A stretch of DNA of 64,000 nucleotides, from the NCBI RefSeq assembly GCF_023369855.1, contig NZ_JAMBPP010000007.1, positions 196,640 through 260,639 on the forward strand, written 5' to 3'. The DNA is from Actinotalea alkalitolerans (GTDB taxonomy: Bacteria; Actinomycetota; Actinomycetes; Actinomycetales; Cellulomonadaceae). The translations under genes and the position numbers were made by a program. Positions 55,166 to 63,701 of the stretch are shown here, piece by piece; positions within the stretch are counted from its first letter, which is position 1, and each line of letters starts with the position of its first letter. The notes below the pieces were generated by a model. The model was not told the DNA's origin, made no database searches, and was given only the letters and a program-made list of their open reading frames with translations.

Positions 55166-56044
55166 CTACCTGGGCAGCGGCCACCGCTCGTCGGGCTCCG
55201 TGGTGGCTCCGCTGATCTCCCGTCGGGGTGACAGCACGCGCTGCGGTGAGGCCGACTCGTCCGGGCCGGTGACCGCGAGCTCGAGGGTGCGGGGGAACCG
55301 GTCGGGCGGGGGGCCGAAGGCCCGCTGCGCACCGGTGACCACGGTGCGACCCAGCGCCCGCGCACCGGTGGCCCCGATCACCGCGCCGATCCCGAACGGC
55401 GCGAGCCGGCCCAGCGCGAGCGCGCCCTGCTTGCCCGCCTGACGGCGCAGCAGGCGGCGGGTCAGGGCCGTGTTGACCCGCTTGATGGTCGCGGTCGGCA
55501 TGTTGACGAGCAGCGCCCGGGCCCAGCCGCCGCTGATCGGCCCGACCTCCGAGCTCACCGTCCGTGCGCCCTGCTCACCCATCACCGTGGCGAGCATCAA
55601 CGCACGCCGTCGGGCAGTGTCCTCGACCGCGATCCCGTGGACGTCGGCGACCGCCAGGGAGAAGGCCGCCGAGGCACCGAAGAAGGTCGCGATCTCGCTC
55701 GAGGTCAGGGCGATGCCCACCCCTGTGCCCATCGCCGGGACCGCCGCGGCGGCCCCCACGGCCCCGCCCGAGGTCGACACCGCCAGCAGGTACTGCTTCT
55801 CGAGCAGCCGGATGATCTGCTCGGGGCTCGCGTGCGGGTTGCGTCGGCGCAGCCGGTCCACGTGGGCGTGGATCACGCTGGACGGCACCGACACCGCCCG
55901 GTCCAGGAGCGCGTCGATCAGCGGCAGCCCGGTCGCCACGGGTGTGGGGGGCCGCTCGGGCCGGGGCATCGCCTGCTGCTGGGCAGTCGTCCCCGGGGCG
56001 GGCGTGGTCGTGGCGACGTCGGTGGATCGGCGGCGTACTCGCAT
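55166..56044 (-). CDS. Membrane-associated protein of unknown function (EcsC-like?)
   Basis: A protein of 292 residues. Residues 110-170 have hydrophobic Gly/Ala-rich stretches (AVSTSGGAVGAAAAVPAMGTGVGIALTSSEIATFFGASAAFSLAVADVHG). A second such segment is GRLAPFGIGAVIGATGARALGRTVV. This pattern resembles EcsC-family or DUF697-like proteins but is not decisive. Charged basic N- and C-terminal regions. The ATG at 56044 (MRVRRRSTD) lies within the divergent region shared with the YchJ gene 72 bp away. Confidence 0.7.
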   Translation of the reverse strand: MRVRRRSTDVATTTPAPGTTAQQQAMPRPERPPTPVATGLPLIDALLDRAVSVPSSVIHAHVDRLRRRNPHASPEQIIRLLEKQYLLAVSTSGGAVGAAAAVPAMGTGVGIALTSSEIATFFGASAAFSLAVADVHGIAVEDTARRRALMLATVMGEQGARTVSSEVGPISGGWARALLVNMPTATIKRVNTALTRRLLRRQAGKQGALALGRLAPFGIGAVIGATGARALGRTVVTGAQRAFGPPPDRFPRTLELAVTGPDESASPQRVLSPRREISGATTEPDERWPLPR

Positions 56045-56116
56045 CTGCCGATGGTGACACGGACCGGCCGCGCCGTCGTGCTGTCGATGTCGTGCGCGGT
56101 CGCCGATACTGGGCCG

Positions 56117-56503
56117 GTGACCACCGTGCGGTGCCCGTGCCTGAGCGGGGAGACCTACCCGGACTGCTGCGAGCCGTTGCACCAGGGGCTGCGCGAGGCA
56201 CCGACGGCCGTGCAGCTCATGCGCTCGCGGTACTCGGCCTTCGCGGTCGGTGACGCCGACCACCTGCTGCGCACCTGGCACACCACGACCCGGCCGGTCG
56301 ACCTCGAGCTCGACCCGGGGGTGCGGTGGACGCGTCTGGACGTCCTGGAGGTCGCCGCCGGCGGGCCGTTCGACTCCGAGGGCACCGTCGAGTTCGTCGC
56401 CCACCACCGCACCGACGGGGCCCCGGGCAACCAGCACGAGGTGAGCCGGTTCGTGCGCGAGGACGGGCGGTGGGTGTACCTGGGGCCGGTGGGCGCCGGG
56501 TGA
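56117..56503 (+). CDS. YchJ/SEC-C-motif protein
   Basis: A protein of 128 residues. The SEC-C-like zinc motif CPCLSGETYPDCCEPLH is at the N-terminus, followed by the YchJ core MRSRYSAFAVGDADHLLRTWH and the NTF2-like VEFVAHHRTDGAPGNQHEVSRFVREDGRWVYLGP. GTG start. The family is conserved in bacteria but has no assigned activity. Confidence 0.93.
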   Translation: MTTVRCPCLSGETYPDCCEPLHQGLREAPTAVQLMRSRYSAFAVGDADHLLRTWHTTTRPVDLELDPGVRWTRLDVLEVAAGGPFDSEGTVEFVAHHRTDGAPGNQHEVSRFVREDGRWVYLGPVGAG

Positions 56504-56546
56504 GGCGGCGCGGGCGTGGTGGCAGGGGCGGACGTACTGTCGTCCC

Positions 56547-57158
56547 GTGATGATCGCAGCGGGTCAGGTCCTGGACTGGCGCCGTCAGGTGGCCGAGACG
56601 TACCGCACGGTGCGCGAGGAGCCGGACCCCGGCGTCGCGCACGCCGGATGGGCGGCTGCCCGCCGTCGCCTGCTGGTCGGCCACGACGCCTCACCCGTGC
56701 CTGCCGGCTCCCGGTCGAGCTTCCGCGGGGGCACGGTCGCCCCGTACGACCCGGCGTTCCGCTTCGTCGTCGCGGTCACCACGGACCTCCCTCCCGAGCG
56801 TCGGGAGATGCCGACGGCGACCGACGGCGTGGTGCCCCTGGACCGGGTCGGTCGCGTCGAGCTGCCCGGGCTGGGGAGCCTGGACCTGTGGTGGGTCGCG
56901 AGCTACGGAGGCGGCCTGTTCCTCCCGCTGCGTGACGCGACCAGCGGCCGGTCCACCTATGGCGGCGGGCGGTACGTGCTGGACACCATCAAGGGCGCCG
57001 ACCTCGGCGGTGGTCTGGACGCCCTCGTCGTCGACCTCAACTTCGCGTACCAGCCGTCGTGCGCCTACGACCCGGCGTGGGCCTGCCCGCTGCCGGGGGA
57101 GACGAACACGCTGGACGCGGCGGTGCCGGTGGGGGAGCTGTCCGAGGACGAGGGGTAG
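56547..57158 (+). CDS. DUF1684 domain protein
   Basis: A protein of 203 residues. DUF1684 landmarks: LWWVASYGGGLFLPLRDATSGRSTYGGGRYVLDTIKGADLG and LVVDLNFAYQPSCAYDPAWACPLPGETNTLDAAVPVGE, including the paired-cysteine Asn/Tyr segment. The family is uncharacterised. Start is GTG at 56547; an ATG is the next codon. Confidence 0.9.
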   Translation: MMIAAGQVLDWRRQVAETYRTVREEPDPGVAHAGWAAARRRLLVGHDASPVPAGSRSSFRGGTVAPYDPAFRFVVAVTTDLPPERREMPTATDGVVPLDRVGRVELPGLGSLDLWWVASYGGGLFLPLRDATSGRSTYGGGRYVLDTIKGADLGGGLDALVVDLNFAYQPSCAYDPAWACPLPGETNTLDAAVPVGELSEDEG

Positions 57159-57168
57159 CGCTGCATCG

Positions 57169-57855
57169 TCAGTGACGCCCGCTCGTCTCGTGCCGGGCTG
57201 CGGCATCGAGCCCCTCGAGGATTAGGCTGATCCCGTAGTCGAACTCGTCGCCGTAGCGGTAGCCGGGCTGCATCACGTGCTCGACCGTCAGCTCGGCGAG
57301 GTGCGGGTAGTCGCGGTCGAGGCCGGGCATGACCGACTCGACCACTGCGTCGACGCCGCCGGTCTCCTCGCCCGGGAGGTTGGTCTCCTGCAGGACGAAG
57401 CCGTAGACGTAGCTGTCGATGAGCGAGGCCGCGTGCGCGGCCATCGGCACCGAGAAGCCCGCCCGTCGGCAGCTGCCGAGGAGGGCGTCGAGGTGCTTGA
57501 GCGTCTGCGGTCCCGGCGCGGTGCGCGACTGCATGACGGCGATCGCCCAGGGGTGCCGCACGAGGGCGGTGCGGATGGCGGCCGCACGGTGACGCATCGC
57601 CGTCGTCCAGTCGCCGTCGTCGGGCGGCAGGGGGATCTCGCCGAAGACCGCCTCGACCATGCCGTCGAGGATGTCGTCCTTGTTGGTGACGTGGTGGTAG
57701 AGCGACATCGCCTCCACCTGGAGCTCACGGGCGAGGCGGCGCATCGACACCTGGGCCAGGCCCTCGGCGTCGGCGAGCGCGACCGCGACGGTCAGCGCCC
57801 GGTCGCGGGTGAGGGGTGGCCGGCCCGTCGACGCCAGCCCGGGCGAGCCCGTCAT
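57169..57855 (-). CDS. TetR family regulator with TetR_C domain
   Basis: A protein of 228 residues. [57 protein letters not shown]. The C-terminal domain resembles the tetracycline-repressor ligand domain ([42 protein letters not shown]). It diverges from the DUF4386 gene, with two identical-looking dyads between them. Confidence 0.93.
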   Translation of the reverse strand: MTGSPGLASTGRPPLTRDRALTVAVALADAEGLAQVSMRRLARELQVEAMSLYHHVTNKDDILDGMVEAVFGEIPLPPDDGDWTTAMRHRAAAIRTALVRHPWAIAVMQSRTAPGPQTLKHLDALLGSCRRAGFSVPMAAHAASLIDSYVYGFVLQETNLPGEETGGVDAVVESVMPGLDRDYPHLAELTVEHVMQPGYRYGDEFDYGISLILEGLDAAARHETSGRH

Positions 57856-57907
57856 CGCGCCTCCTCGTCCTCGTGCTGCTGCTCCTGGTGGTGACCTCTT
57901 GACCCAT

Positions 57908-57952
57908 CTTACGGCGTAAGGCTACCTTTCGCCTGTTGGCTTACACCGTAAG
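57908..57952. promoter_or_regulatory. Twin TetR operators
   Basis: CTTACGGCGTAAG (57908-57920) and CTTACACCGTAAG (57940-57952) share the CTTAC…GTAAG half-sites and are 32 bp centre to centre, three helical turns. The TTACxxCGTAA core is in both. They lie between the divergent TetR and DUF4386 genes. Confidence 0.8.
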
Positions 57953-57993
57953 GCGACGGGGCCGTGCTCGGCGGCGCAGACGAAAGAGGAACC

Positions 57994-58674
57994 ATGTCCA
58001 GGACCACCACCGGCAGGGCCATCGGCGCTCTGTTCCTGCTCGCCTTCCTCGCCTACGGAGGGGGAAGCGCGCTGGTCGAGGCAGCCGCAGGCGATGGTGC
58101 CGGGCAGCCCCCGAGCCAGCTGCTGACCTCCATGGGCGTGCTGCTCATCGTGGTGAACTCCATGATCGTCGCCGCGATCGGCGTCCTGGCGACCGTCGTG
58201 CTGCGGCAGCACGACGCCTTCGCTGCCTACACCTACCTCGCTACGCGCCTGCTCGAAGCCGTGCTCCTGACCGTCGGAGCCCTTGCCCTCCTGCTGGCCG
58301 CCTCACCAACGCTGGCCGAGGGCACCGCCGGGGTCGACGGTGCGCTGCTCGCCACCTCGGCGGTGGAGGCCAACGACAACGCGTACACGATCGCGATGCT
58401 CTTCCTGGGACTGGGCAGCCTGCCGTTCTGCCGCGCACTGCTCCGCTCGCACCTGATCCCCCGACCGCTCGCGCTCTGGGGTCTGCTCGGGTACGCGGTC
58501 GTCGCCGTCGGCATGGGTCTCGAGCTGGTCGGCTACGGCATCGGCATGGCGGTCTGGATCCCCGGAGGACTCTTCGAGGTCGCCCTCGGAGTGCTGCTGG
58601 TCGTCCGAGGGTTCCCCCGGGGGGCGGCACCGGTGGCACGAAGGGACCAGAGCGACGCCATGGCGGACGCCTGA
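57994..58674 (+). CDS. DUF4386 family membrane protein
   Basis: A protein of 226 residues with five or six helices. DUF4386 features: GRAIGALFLLAFLAYGGGSALVE at the start, LAEGTAGVDGALLATSAVEAND, and GLGSLPFCRALLRSHLIPRPLALWGLLGYAVVAVGMGLELVG. The 3' half is duplicated almost perfectly 2.5 kb downstream. Controlled presumably by the divergent TetR protein. Function unknown. Confidence 0.88.
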   Translation: MSRTTTGRAIGALFLLAFLAYGGGSALVEAAAGDGAGQPPSQLLTSMGVLLIVVNSMIVAAIGVLATVVLRQHDAFAAYTYLATRLLEAVLLTVGALALLLAASPTLAEGTAGVDGALLATSAVEANDNAYTIAMLFLGLGSLPFCRALLRSHLIPRPLALWGLLGYAVVAVGMGLELVGYGIGMAVWIPGGLFEVALGVLLVVRGFPRGAAPVARRDQSDAMADA

Positions 58675-58685
58675 GCCCCACCCCC
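58281..58685 (+). repeat. Direct repeat, copy 1 (3' half of DUF4386 gene)
   Basis: Copy 2 is at 60799-61203, offset exactly 2518 bp. The last ~305 bp (58381-58685) show no difference; the first ~100 bp have about a dozen mismatches. The step in identity suggests gene conversion or a recombination boundary. Confidence 0.9.
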
Positions 58686-58912
58686 TTGCGCGGGGCGAGC
58701 ACGTCGCGCCTCCAGCTCGGGCACGACGTGCTGATCCCGCAAGGCTCCTTGCCCTGCTGGTGGAGCGTGCCAGACACTCGGGGTCGGAGGTGGCGCGTCG
58801 TGGCCAAGGCGGAGCAGTCGTACGTGGGGCAGTACTCGTTCCGGGCGAGCCGGCCGACCACGGCCACCGCTTCGACGAGGGACCGCCCCGTGCGCGTCGG
58901 ACGGGCGGCCGC

Positions 58913-59389
58913 GTGAGGCGCGACGTGCCGCCGCCGGGCGGTGTCGATGGTGAGCGTGCAACCCTCGTCGCGTTCCTCGACTACCTGCGTGACGCGGTGG
59001 TGCGGGGCGTCGAGGGGGTGCCGGAGCCGCAGGTCAGGGCTGCGGGAGTCGCCTCGGGCACGAACCTGCTGGGCCTGGTGAAGCATCTGACGGCGGTCGA
59101 GCGGTTCTACTTCCTCGGCGAGCCGATCGCCGACCTGCGGCGGACGCTGCGCCCGACGGCGCGGGAGAGCGTCGACGGCCTGGTCGCCGGGTACCGCGAG
59201 GCGACTCGCGCGGCGAACGCCGTCGTCGCGGAGTGGGCGGACCTGTCCTTGCCGGCAGCGCGCGTTCCGGGGCGGTCGGCTGCGCCGTCGCGGCGGTGGG
59301 TGCTCGTCCACATGATCGAGGAGACCGGCCGGCACGCGGGGCACGCCGACATCCTCCGGGAGCTGATCGACGGCGCGACCGGGCGGTGA
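58913..59389 (+). CDS. DinB/DUF664 family protein
   Basis: A four-helix-bundle protein of 158 residues. LLGLVKHLTAVERFYFLGEP and WVLVHMIEETGRHAGHADILRELIDG carry the His ligands expected of the DinB superfamily (mycothiol/bacillithiol-type transferases in actinobacteria). The GTG at 58913 is used; upstream GTG codons in frame are possible. Between the two DUF4386 copies. Confidence 0.85.
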   Translation: MRRDVPPPGGVDGERATLVAFLDYLRDAVVRGVEGVPEPQVRAAGVASGTNLLGLVKHLTAVERFYFLGEPIADLRRTLRPTARESVDGLVAGYREATRAANAVVAEWADLSLPAARVPGRSAAPSRRWVLVHMIEETGRHAGHADILRELIDGATGR

Positions 59390-59568
59390 CCGGCGAACCT
59401 GGTGTGCCGGTCAGGGGCGGGCGGCGTCCGAGGCTGTCTGGCTGAGGGGAGGCCGACGGGAAGCTCCTGCGGAGAGCGCACCTGGGCGGCGATGGCTACG
59501 TGACTCCGGTGCAGGGGCCGTCTCGGATGGTGGAGTCCCAGCCCTTTGCGCTGGGTTCGTAGCGCCGC

Positions 59569-60627
59569 TCACGAGGCGTGATCGGTGCTTCGGACGCAGT
59601 TTCGACCTGCATTCTTGGCCTGGTAGAGGGCACGGTCGGCCTCGGCTGTCAGGCGACCCAGATCGACGCCGCCGCCGTAGGCGCCGGCAACTCCAGCTGA
59701 GATCGTCACGGTCAGCCCTGCGACGGGGGATGCGGCGACGGCCGCCCGGAGCCGTTCGGCTGTCGTCATCGCCGCCTCGACGCCTTGGCCTGGGAGGAGC
59801 ACGAGGAACTCCTCACCGCCGATCCGGTAGACGACGTCCGTCTCTCGGATGGCCCCGACCAGCCGAGATGCAACGTCTTGCAGGACCAGGTCACCGTGTG
59901 CGTGACCGAGGGTGTCGTTGACAGCCTTGAACCGGTCGATGTCGCACACGACGACGGCGACGCCCTTGAACGTCCGCACCGCTGACGCCCGCGCCTCGGC
60001 GAAGTGACGCTCCAACGCTCGCCTGTTGAGCAGGCCTGTCAGCGGGTCGACCACCCCGTCGTGCCGGGAGTTGACGTCCGCGGTCGCGAGGTACTGGGCG
60101 GCGAGGGCCAGGCAGCTGAGGAGAGCGAGGTATCCCACGATCTGCAACAGCACCGACGGCGCCGGGACGGGGGGCAGGAGCGGTGCCAGTGTGACGGCGC
60201 CCACGGCCGCCAGCGCGGACAGGGCGACCCAGACCCTTGTGACCTGCGGTCGGAAGCAGACGGCCTGCGAGAACACCGGCACGACCAGGAGCGGGAGAAG
60301 CGGGCTGGAGCCACCACCGCTGACCAGCACCGAGCAGGCGATGTTCAGCTCGAGCAGTGCGAAGGACAGCGCTCCAACAAGCTCTGGTCGGGCAGACCGC
60401 GGGTGCATTCGCAGGGCGCCTCCCATCGTCAGCGCCCCCAGCACCGGAAGGACCACCAGCCACCACCCGTAGGTCACCGACGCCAGGAGTGTCGTCCCGC
60501 CGATCGCGATCCCGAACAACGGAGCATCCTTGAAGCGGTGATGCATGTCGCTGTACCGGGCTTGGTCAGACCGGCTGCCCCGCAGCCACGCCGTGGCGCG
60601 TGCCAAGGTCGAGCTCGTCGGTCTCAT
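59569..60627 (-). CDS. Membrane GGDEF diguanylate cyclase
   Basis: A protein of 352 residues. About six N-terminal helices (residues ~35-165, including WWLVVLPVLGALTMGGALRM and LLPLLVVPVFSQAV) precede the GGDEF domain (~190-345). The active site reads GGEEF in VVYRIGGEEFLVLLPG. An RxxD I-site (RETD) is five residues before it, so allosteric c-di-GMP feedback is expected. Catalytic D in VVCDIDRFKAVNDTLGHAHGD is present. No EAL domain. It would make c-di-GMP from GTP. Confidence 0.94.
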   Translation of the reverse strand: MRPTSSTLARATAWLRGSRSDQARYSDMHHRFKDAPLFGIAIGGTTLLASVTYGWWLVVLPVLGALTMGGALRMHPRSARPELVGALSFALLELNIACSVLVSGGGSSPLLPLLVVPVFSQAVCFRPQVTRVWVALSALAAVGAVTLAPLLPPVPAPSVLLQIVGYLALLSCLALAAQYLATADVNSRHDGVVDPLTGLLNRRALERHFAEARASAVRTFKGVAVVVCDIDRFKAVNDTLGHAHGDLVLQDVASRLVGAIRETDVVYRIGGEEFLVLLPGQGVEAAMTTAERLRAAVAASPVAGLTVTISAGVAGAYGGGVDLGRLTAEADRALYQAKNAGRNCVRSTDHAS

Positions 60628-60798
60628 ACCCCTCCCATCGGTACGCCGACACCGCAACTGAGCGGCCGCGTGCAGCCATCACCGGGAGCAGGTGGGTAGT
60701 TCGTGCCGGCGTAGGTGCTTTCGCCGTGTCTGAGACGGTTGTGAGAGCTTGCTCGCACCAGACCTCACCCCCTCCGCCGGGGAGTCCTCGGGTCCGCA

Positions 60799-61192
60799 CC
60801 TCGCGCTCCTGCTGGCCGCCTCGCCCACGCTGGCGCAGGGCACCGCCGGGGTCGACGGTGCGCTGCTTGCCACCTGGGCGGTAGAGGCGAACGACGGCGC
60901 GTACACGATCGCGATGCTCTTCCTGGGACTGGGCAGCCTGCCGTTCTGCCGCGCACTGCTCCGCTCGCACCTGATCCCCCGACCGCTCGCGCTCTGGGGT
61001 CTGCTCGGGTACGCGGTCGTCGCCGTCGGCATGGGTCTCGAGCTGGTCGGCTACGGCATCGGCATGGCGGTCTGGATCCCCGGAGGACTCTTCGAGGTCG
61101 CCCTCGGAGTGCTGCTGGTCGTCCGAGGGTTCCCCCGGGGGGCGGCACCGGTGGCACGAAGGGACCAGAGCGACGCCATGGCGGACGCCTGA
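60799..61192 (+). pseudogene. Truncated DUF4386 paralogue (3' half only)
   Basis: Encodes LALLLAASPTLAQGTAGVDGALLATWAVEAND… to the same C-terminus as the 57994 gene but lacks the first ~95 residues. A short unrelated reading (MLAPDLTPSAGESSGPH) precedes it. No ribosome site matches. It is a remnant or recombination product rather than an active gene. Confidence 0.85.
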
Positions 61193-61337
61193 GCCCCACC
61201 CCACTGCGCGGGGCGAGCGTGTGGCCGCTCGCCGGTAGGCTGGTGCGCGCGTCGCCGAGATCGTGCACTCGGCCGACGTCGACGGGACCGTCCTCCCGTG
61301 CCGGCGGATCCCCGCCGGTGCAGGTGCTGACGGCCTC

Positions 61338-61410
61338 GCGCCTGTAGCTCAGGGGATAGAGCACCGCTCTCCTAAAGCGGGTGTCGGCAGTTCGAATCTG
61401 CCCAGGCGCA
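61338..61410 (+). tRNA. tRNA-Arg (anticodon CCU)
   Basis: A 73-nt cloverleaf: acceptor GCGCCTG/CAGGCGC, discriminator A, D-arm GCTC/GAGC, anticodon loop with CCT, T-arm GGCAGTTCGAATCTGCC. Arg tRNA genes are frequent integration sites; the region after it has accessory features. Confidence 0.96.
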
Positions 61411-61736
61411 CGTTTGTGCAGGTCAGACGGGGTGTGGGCGCGAGTGCTGCAACCGCTCCGGGTGACGTTCGGCCGGATCGGGTCCCCATCGGGTCCGTGG
61501 AAACTCCTGTGGACACCTCCCAGGACGTGGACGACCTGTCAAGGGACGTGGACGGACGCCACAGCGGACGCTAGCGATGCCTCCGGTGTCGATTGCCCCA
61601 GGAGCCGGAACGGCTCGGGCTGACGGGCGGAGCGTCCCAGGTCACGGAGGGCCGGTCGACCTTCCAGGACTTGAGGCTGGCGGCGCGGACTCAACTGGAA
61701 CCTTGCGGCGATAGCCGGAATGCCGCCGTGGAAAGC
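61411..61736. other. Gene-free stretch after tRNA-Arg
   Basis: About 326 bp without a gene I can support. A 64-residue plus-strand reading (from 61593) and its minus-strand counterpart lack family resemblance and ribosome sites. Lower GC than the flanks, compatible with decayed or foreign DNA. No obvious attachment repeat of the tRNA 3' end was found downstream. Confidence 0.5.
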
Positions 61737-61766
61737 GGAGGCCTCGCCGATCTCGACGAGGCCTCC
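61737..61766 (-). terminator. Terminator for the Cys-rich protein gene
   Basis: GGAGGCCTCG and CGAGGCCTCC around a 10-base loop; on the minus strand it is followed by CTTTCC. It is 31 bp after the stop of the gene at 61798. Confidence 0.75.
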
Positions 61767-61797
61767 ACCCTGTTGCCCGACCGATGAGCGTCGATCG

Positions 61798-62784
61798 TCA
61801 GGCGGCGTTGGCGCGCTTGACGCAAGCTGCGGCCATGCCACCGTGACCGCCGGCCAGGCCTGCAATGCAGACCGCGCATCCGAACCCGGCTGTACCGACG
61901 CAGACGGCCGCGCAGACGACCGCAATCGAGCTGAGGATCCACCACGCGATTCCGGCGTTCGAGAGGCACCGGTTAAGCTCGCTCCAACTGAATGCCTGGA
62001 CGATGTCCTGGCCTCCCACAATCTGGGAGTTGGTGATGTCGACATTCTGACGGAGAGCCCCGTCCTGCCACACGTTGAGGTGGAAGGTTGCCAGGTCGAC
62101 GGCGACCGCAGTCATTTCGACGACTGAGGTCGTGCCTCGCTGGTGCATGAAGACCACCTTGCTGACGCCGTCGAGGACGTTTCCGGCGAGCGGCACGGTG
62201 ATCAACTGGATGCCGCGGTACGCCTGGACGGCGGCGGCGTCCCAGTTGAGCTCGTGGCCACTTCGTGATTGGTAGCCCGATGCAATCGCGGCGGCCACGA
62301 GGCGCTCGGCTGGGCGTCCTGTGACTTCTACGAACTCCTCGGCTGTTTCGGCAGCCTCGATGAGCGAGGCCTCGTACTGTGCCTCGTTCGGCTCGAACGT
62401 GATCTGCGTGGCGGGCACCATGCTGAAGGCTTCGTCGCGGATCGTGAGGTCGAACGTCTCGGGGTTGCTTGCGTCAGGAGCGGTGGCCTCTACGACCCCG
62501 TAGATCGCGAGCGCTCCGATTGCGAAAGATGCAGTGAGCTTCGTGGCGTTCGCGAGGAGCGAACCTCGACGCCCGTGCCCTTGGTGCTGATCACGCACTC
62601 TCAACTCGTGCACGGCCAGCACCAACGCAGTGAAGACGGCGACGCCTGCGGCGAACCGGAGTGCGACTCCTGTGCCGGAAAACGCTGGAGCGAACGTGAG
62701 CCCGATGAAGGCTGCACTGACCATCAGGAGTCCGGCGATCCACGGTCGCTCGCCCCTGCGTAACTGCCGTTGCCTGATGTCCAC
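61798..62784 (-). CDS. Cys-rich C-terminal membrane/secreted protein, halocin-C8-like architecture
   Basis: A protein of 328 residues from a GTG start (AGGGGG eight bases upstream). Helices near 14-34, 42-58 and 82-102 precede a soluble middle region (about 105-265; YRGIQLITVPLAGNVLDGVSKVVFMHQRGTTSVVEMTAVAVDLATFHLNVWQDG). The last 58 residues are hydrophobic with six cysteines (273, 291, 295, 303, 306, 321) and Gly-rich (VCAAVCVGTAGFGCAVCIAGLAGG). This layout resembles precursors of halocin-C8-type bacteriocins with a C-terminal Cys-rich peptide. The resemblance is from memory and unproven. An upstream ATG/TTG would add residues. Confidence 0.6.
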   Translation of the reverse strand: MDIRQRQLRRGERPWIAGLLMVSAAFIGLTFAPAFSGTGVALRFAAGVAVFTALVLAVHELRVRDQHQGHGRRGSLLANATKLTASFAIGALAIYGVVEATAPDASNPETFDLTIRDEAFSMVPATQITFEPNEAQYEASLIEAAETAEEFVEVTGRPAERLVAAAIASGYQSRSGHELNWDAAAVQAYRGIQLITVPLAGNVLDGVSKVVFMHQRGTTSVVEMTAVAVDLATFHLNVWQDGALRQNVDITNSQIVGGQDIVQAFSWSELNRCLSNAGIAWWILSSIAVVCAAVCVGTAGFGCAVCIAGLAGGHGGMAAACVKRANAA

Positions 62785-62813
62785 AATCGACGCCCCCTGA
62801 GCTGTTGTCATCA

Positions 62814-62831
62814 TCGTGACGTCTGTCACGA
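62814..62831. promoter_or_regulatory. 18-bp dyad upstream of the Cys-rich protein gene
   Basis: TCGTGAC-GTCT-GTCACGA, perfect 7-bp arms, starting 30 bp upstream of the chosen GTG. Likely an operator in the promoter region; regulator unknown. The remaining gap to 63115 holds this, the hairpin below and no gene. Confidence 0.45.
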
Positions 62832-63053
62832 CGGCAGTGACTCTACTGAACATGATCTTGTCGGGCAACCCTCGGCTCGGCCGATTTGTCGGCTCAGCGG
62901 GCTCATCAGATTTGCGGCGGGGTGACGGCTCGCCGGTGAGTTGGGTGCGGGGCTGAAGGGTCGAGGTCCTCGAAGATCAGAAGCGCCAACCACTGATCAA
63001 TCTCGAGAACCTCGACGGTGTCCAACGCTACGGGGTGCGCCGGCGCGAGACAC

Positions 63054-63090
63054 GCTGCCCGGGCGTGGCACGCACACCCGCCCGGGCAGC
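63054..63090. terminator. 12-bp-stem inverted repeat before the accessory ORF
   Basis: GCTGCCCGGGCG and CGCCCGGGCAGC with a 13-base loop. A terminator-like structure at the border between the Cys-rich gene region and the next ORF; orientation unclear. Confidence 0.45.
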
Positions 63091-63115
63091 GCAACGCTAG
63101 CAATGGGGGACTCTC

Positions 63116-63670
63116 ATGACTGACCACACGTCGATCGCTGCGCGGCTCGCTGCTGCTGGACGCCCGGCGCGACCTGGCCTCGCTGACGTCCGCCAGGACC
63201 TTGTCGCGCTCTTCGGTGCTGAGCGGGCGCCGCTTGACCTCATGACTGACGAGGACTACGACAACGACGAGCGTGTCGTTGCCGGTCATGCGCGTGAACT
63301 CTGGAGCATTACCGACCGGCAGGCCCTTGCACGACTCGCGGACGACGACGAGCGGGAGCAGGTCTTGCCAGCAGAGGAGGCACGCCGCGATCTCGCTGAG
63401 GTGGACAGCGTGCCAGAACCCGCGGAGCGTCGCTACGCACGCACCCTGATTGAGCACGGCGCGGGCCTGCGCACCTCGGTACTTCTCCAGTGGGCACCTG
63501 ACGACCCCGAACAACTCACCGCCTTCGTCGACTACGGAGTGCTCGGAACTGGACTTCTGCAGCGCTACCACGATGCCCGTTACGGTGTCGCCAACATGCA
63601 TGAGGGCGACATCGATGATCCTCTGTGGCGGGCCTACCTGCGCGCGCTCGACGCGGAGGGTCTCGTCTGA
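63116..63670 (+). CDS. Acidic protein of unknown function, possible immunity protein
   Basis: A product of 184 residues, rich in Asp/Glu (DLMTDEDYDNDERVV; DDDEREQVLPAEEARRDLAEVD), soluble, no Cys. C-terminus LLQWAPDDPEQLTAFVDYGVLGTGLLQRYHDARYGVANMHEGDIDDPLWRAYLRALDAEGLV. GGGGGA five bases before the ATG. The HINT remnant lies in the same frame just after the stop. Size, acidity and position are like immunity proteins in polymorphic toxin loci; that is inference. Confidence 0.65.
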   Translation: MTDHTSIAARLAAAGRPARPGLADVRQDLVALFGAERAPLDLMTDEDYDNDERVVAGHARELWSITDRQALARLADDDEREQVLPAEEARRDLAEVDSVPEPAERRYARTLIEHGAGLRTSVLLQWAPDDPEQLTAFVDYGVLGTGLLQRYHDARYGVANMHEGDIDDPLWRAYLRALDAEGLV

Positions 63671-63701
63671 CCCCGCTTCACATCGGTTGGCCCAGCTCGA
63701 C

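Noticed and set aside
58675..58912. Coding remnant between DUF4386 and DinB
   Set aside because: Several short frames exist (for example one ending RPVRVGRAAA) but none has a start, family match or clear codon pattern.
61593..61787. 64-residue plus-strand ORF after tRNA-Arg
   Set aside because: No ribosome site, no similarity, overlaps the terminator of the neighbouring gene.
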